From an uncultured Dorea sp. (GTDB lineage Bacteria > Bacillota > Clostridia > Lachnospirales > Lachnospiraceae), in assembly GCA_910577685.1 (NCBI GenBank), contig CAJTOH010000077.1, forward strand, positions 1 through 8,866: a DNA stretch of 8,866 nucleotides, given 5' to 3'. Each line of letters begins with the position of its first letter. The first letter of the stretch is position 1. A program made the translations under genes and the position numbers. This document shows positions 7,184 through 8,866 of the stretch, in pieces. The notes beneath the pieces were generated by a model. The model saw nothing but the letters and a program-made list of their open reading frames with translations, ran no database searches and was not told the DNA's origin.

Positions 7184-7587
7184 AGGAATTAACCGTAGAC
7201 GCTGTGGTAGAGAATATTGCCCGGGTGACGGAGTTTGTGGATGGACAGCTTGAGGAACTGGGGTGTCCGGTAAAGGCGCAGATGCAGATTGATATTGCCA
7301 TTGACGAGCTGTTTGGGAATATTGCCCATTATGCTTATAATCCTGAGGTCGGGGCAGCGACCGTCAGGGTGGAGGTTGTGGAGGAACCTCTTTCGGTGGT
7401 GGTGTCTTTTATTGATCATGGGGTTCCCTATGATCCCCTTGCCAAGGAGGATCCTGATGTGGGTCTTTCTCTGGAGGAGAGGGAGATCGGGGGGCTTGGG
7501 ATTTATATGGTGAAAAAGAGTATGGATGAGATTTCTTACGAGTATAGGGATGGGCAGAATATTTTGAGAATTCGGAAGGAAATCTGA
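7180..7587 (+). CDS. RsbW/SpoIIAB-type anti-sigma-factor serine kinase
   Basis: This 135-residue protein is one GHKL-fold ATPase domain, the normal size for RsbW-type kinases. The N-box is intact: AIDELFGNIAHYAY with Glu43, Asn47 and His50. The G1 box is FIDHGVPYDP (Asp79, Gly81) and the G2 box GGLGIYMVKK (104-113), so ATP binding and kinase activity are expected. In this family the kinase phosphorylates its STAS partner (here Ser54 of the protein at 1591-1890) and, when the STAS protein is phosphorylated, holds a second partner, usually a sigma factor. No sigma factor is encoded in the window, so the second partner is unknown. The start is an ATGA overlap with the phosphatase stop, preceded by GGTGGAGG (7170-7177), suggesting translational coupling of kinase and phosphatase. 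No clear terminator follows the stop. Confidence 0.92.
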   Translation: MKELTVDAVVENIARVTEFVDGQLEELGCPVKAQMQIDIAIDELFGNIAHYAYNPEVGAATVRVEVVEEPLSVVVSFIDHGVPYDPLAKEDPDVGLSLEEREIGGLGIYMVKKSMDEISYEYRDGQNILRIRKEI

Positions 7588-7625
7588 TCTTCGCCATAAA
7601 TGACTTGTGCTTATATGTTCCAAAA

Positions 7626-7707
7626 GATTGTAATCGGACTTCTGCTTGCTGGGCCTGAAAGAATGTAATAGGACTTACCTGTAATGAAATAGAATGTAAT
7701 GCAGGAG
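7626..7707 (+). repeat. Three-copy degenerate direct repeat with TGTAAT motifs
   Basis: GATTGTAATCGGACTT (7626-7641) recurs as GAATGTAATAGGACTT (7661-7676), 14 of 16 bases the same and 35 bases apart. A third, partial copy, GAATGTAATGCAGGAG, starts at 7692. TGTAAT occurs four times (7629, 7664, 7680, 7695). The cluster fills the 128-base gap before the gene at 7716 and runs into its ribosome binding site. It could be a repeated protein-binding site controlling the downstream mobile-element genes, or a scar of local duplication. Confidence 0.6.
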
Positions 7708-7715
7708 GGAGAAGT

Positions 7716-7985
7716 ATGCGGGTGTCAATGCAGGAATTACATAGAATGGAACAGGCGGATATAAGAGATGCTGTTTTGGACGACTTAGCAGATATAAGCG
7801 GGATTGAAATAGATATGAAGAAACCGGTTCCGGACAGAGTGGAGGAATATGTGCGGAAGGTTGGAAATCCATTCCTTGTAAGAGTCGGAGAGTATGCGGT
7901 TAAGATTGGGTACTCAGATTGTGAGGAGACCTTGAACGACCGGATGAAGCAGTATATTAAAAAACTTGCTGAGATAAAGTATTAG
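7716..7985 (+). CDS. Small DUF6870-like protein
   Basis: This 89-residue protein has no membrane segment or signal peptide. ADIRDAVLDDLADISGIEI near the N-terminus, VGNPFLVRVGEYAVKIGYSD in the middle and ETLNDRMKQYI at the end match the pattern I know from DUF6870 proteins of Firmicutes (DIR...LVDI, NPYxxxxGxxVVK, TLxDRLxxYL). Such proteins are often found among the cargo or regulatory genes of Clostridia mobile elements; their function is not known. The ATG at 7716 follows GGAGGGAG (7704-7711). The gene lies 44 bases before the recombinase stub at 8030 and probably belongs to the same mobile unit rather than to the switch locus upstream. Confidence 0.7.
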   Translation: MRVSMQELHRMEQADIRDAVLDDLADISGIEIDMKKPVPDRVEEYVRKVGNPFLVRVGEYAVKIGYSDCEETLNDRMKQYIKKLAEIKY

Positions 7986-8029
7986 TAAAAGTCTTGTGGA
8001 TCAGATAATGAATTGGGGAGCCGAATAGA

Positions 8030-8239
8030 ATGAAAGAACATGTTTATTTTGTCGCGGCCTATCTGCGTCTGTCAAGGGACGATGAAGATATTGACGGCAG
8101 CATGAAATCAGAGAGCAACAGCATAAGTTCGCAGAGAGAACTGATCAGGTCCTATGTAAGAGAGCATGGGGATATGGAATTGTTTGACATATACGCAGAC
8201 GACGGTTATTCAGGGGTCAATTTTGTTGAGGTAAGATAA
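8030..8239 (+). pseudogene. Large serine recombinase, N-terminal stub (truncated)
   Basis: Only 69 residues are coded before a stop. The first 65 match the start of the catalytic domain of large serine recombinases: AAYLRLSRDDED (Ser15 in the RLS motif is the expected nucleophile), SNSISSQRELI and YADDGYSGVNF. Intact relatives continue after NF with a D/E/N-R-P-x-F stretch and run to roughly 500-560 residues. Here the family pattern stops at the NF codons (ending at 8224) and is replaced by VEVR and TAA (8237-8239), the same bases that begin a 13-bp inverted repeat. The stub keeps the nucleophile region but lacks the rest of the catalytic domain and all DNA-binding parts, so it cannot be active. 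GGGGAG at 8015-8020 is its ribosome site. It was probably cut by insertion of another element or by a rearrangement. Confidence 0.85.
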
Positions 8240-8279
8240 CGATACCTTTTTTGCAGAGGGTGTTATCTTACCTCTTTTT
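8228..8279 (+). terminator. 13-bp perfect inverted repeat followed by T-run (terminator and/or element end)
   Basis: GAGGTAAGATAAC (8228-8240) and GTTATCTTACCTC (8262-8274) are exact reverse complements around a 21-base loop, and TTTTT follows at 8275-8279. On the plus strand this has the form of an intrinsic terminator, though the stem is less G+C-rich than usual. It starts exactly where the plus-strand recombinase loses its family pattern and ends 13 bases from the stop codon of the minus-strand recombinase. A 47-bp dyad in that place could also be part of an attachment site used by a serine recombinase. Confidence 0.6.
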
Positions 8280-8287
8280 GATGTATG

Positions 8288-8866
8288 TTAGATAGCATAA
8301 CTCTTTACGTCAGCTCCTATCTGTCTGAAATAGGAGATACTTTCAGTGGGCTTGTCGCCTGTATCAACTCTGCCGACAAAGCTATAAAAGATTTCAATTT
8401 TGCGGGTGTTCGTTTCCTTATCCAGTTCGTGAATAAGAATACGGTCAATAAATTCATGGACGTTTTCGTAGGTCAGTTCTTCAATCACTGTGTATCTGCG
8501 TACCAGTGCGACAAACCTTTTCACGTCCGCGCTGCGCTCGGTGGCGTTGTCGATTTCCTGTGACAGCTCCGCAATCCTCCGGGTCAGCGTCTTTTTTTCT
8601 TCATCATAGCCGGAAGTCAGAAAAGCAAATTGTTCATCTGAAAGTTTCCCTAAAGCGTTGTCCTCGTAGAGCTTGCGGAATAAGATGTTCAGCTCGTTAA
8701 TACGGTTCTGCGCCTTGTCAAGTTCTTTCCGCTGCTGTGTCAGCGTCTTTTGTACTGCCTTTGCGCTGCACTCGTTGGCGGTTTCGATAAACTCCTGTTC
8801 ATGCTCTTTCACATAGGACAGCACCCGCTGTAAATCGGCAAGGACAAGTTCTTTAAGGACGCTCTT
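8288..8866 (-). CDS. Large serine recombinase, C-terminal part (cut by window end)
   Basis: The minus-strand frame is open from the window edge; the GTG at 8822-8824 is internal, since KSVLKELVLADLQRV precedes it in frame. About 192 residues are visible. They contain a long coiled-coil region (from about AVQKTLTQQRKELDKAQNR to LTRRIAELSQEID, with the LYEDNALGKLSDEQF block typical of large serine recombinases between) and the C-terminal block NVHEFIDRILIHELD, KIEIFYSFVGRVD of the DUF4368-type domain found in TnpX/TndX-like recombinases of Clostridia integrative elements. These enzymes insert and excise elements through a serine-linked intermediate. The stop (TTA at 8288-8290) points toward the inverted repeat at 8228-8274 and the stub at 8030-8239. 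It is probably the recombinase of a second mobile element lying mostly to the right of the window. Confidence 0.88.
   Translation of the reverse strand, partial: KSVLKELVLADLQRVLSYVKEHEQEFIETANECSAKAVQKTLTQQRKELDKAQNRINELNILFRKLYEDNALGKLSDEQFAFLTSGYDEEKKTLTRRIAELSQEIDNATERSADVKRFVALVRRYTVIEELTYENVHEFIDRILIHELDKETNTRKIEIFYSFVGRVDTGDKPTESISYFRQIGADVKSYAI

Noticed and set aside
7588..7660. A terminator after the kinase gene
   Set aside because: Only a weak 4-base GAAG/CTTC pairing is present around 7576-7594, and no T-run follows it.
8285..8563. A 92-residue plus-strand frame
   Set aside because: It is antisense to the DUF4368-type recombinase, whose family motifs are clear.
1..8866. CRISPR array, tRNA or rRNA genes
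   Set aside because: No regularly spaced near-identical repeats with unique spacers and no tRNA-like cloverleaf or rRNA signature was seen on either strand; the 7626-7707 repeats are too few and too irregular.

Overview
The window looks like a piece of a Firmicutes (class Clostridia) chromosome, most likely from a gut Lachnospiraceae-type bacterium. This rests on strong AGGAGG-like ribosome sites, moderate G+C, tightly packed plus-strand genes, and the mix of SpoIIE/RsbW/STAS proteins with an IS110-family transposase, a DUF6870-like protein and DUF4368-type large serine recombinases. The genus cannot be fixed from the sequence alone.

Layout. Bases 2-457 are the 3' part of an IS110-family transposase, followed by about 445 bases without a credible gene but rich in small dyads (458-902). 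A VOC (glyoxalase-fold) protein follows at 903-1484. The core of the window, 1591-7587, is a five-gene plus-strand locus: a STAS anti-anti-sigma-type protein (1591-1890), a MATE transporter with an RsbW-like ATPase-fold domain fused to its C-terminus (1912-3678), a GNAT-family two-lobed acetyltransferase (3709-4839), a membrane dCache-HAMP-SpoIIE/PP2C phosphatase (4919-7183) and a canonical RsbW-type serine kinase (7180-7587). After a short spacer with repeated TGTAAT motifs, the window enters mobile DNA: a DUF6870-like small protein (7716-7985), a 69-residue N-terminal stub of a large serine recombinase (8030-8239), a 13-bp perfect inverted repeat (8228-8274) followed by a T-run, and the C-terminal part of another large serine recombinase on the minus strand, running out of the window (8288-8866).

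How the genes may work together (inference). The five central genes hold every piece of a partner-switching circuit except a sigma factor. The phosphatase senses something outside the cell through its dCache domain and would dephosphorylate the STAS protein at Ser54. The kinase RsbW would phosphorylate it back. The unusual part is the output: no sigma factor is encoded here, but a MATE transporter carries an RsbW-like domain that has lost the Asn of its N-box and the Asp of its G1 box. The simplest reading is that this degenerate domain is a docking receptor for the STAS protein, so that the switch controls a membrane transporter directly, with the acetyltransferase as a further effector. This possible transporter-output partner switch is the most interesting thing in the window.

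The locus is bracketed by mobile-element remnants on both sides. The right edge looks like one recombinase-bearing element inserted into, or rearranged within, the recombinase gene of another.
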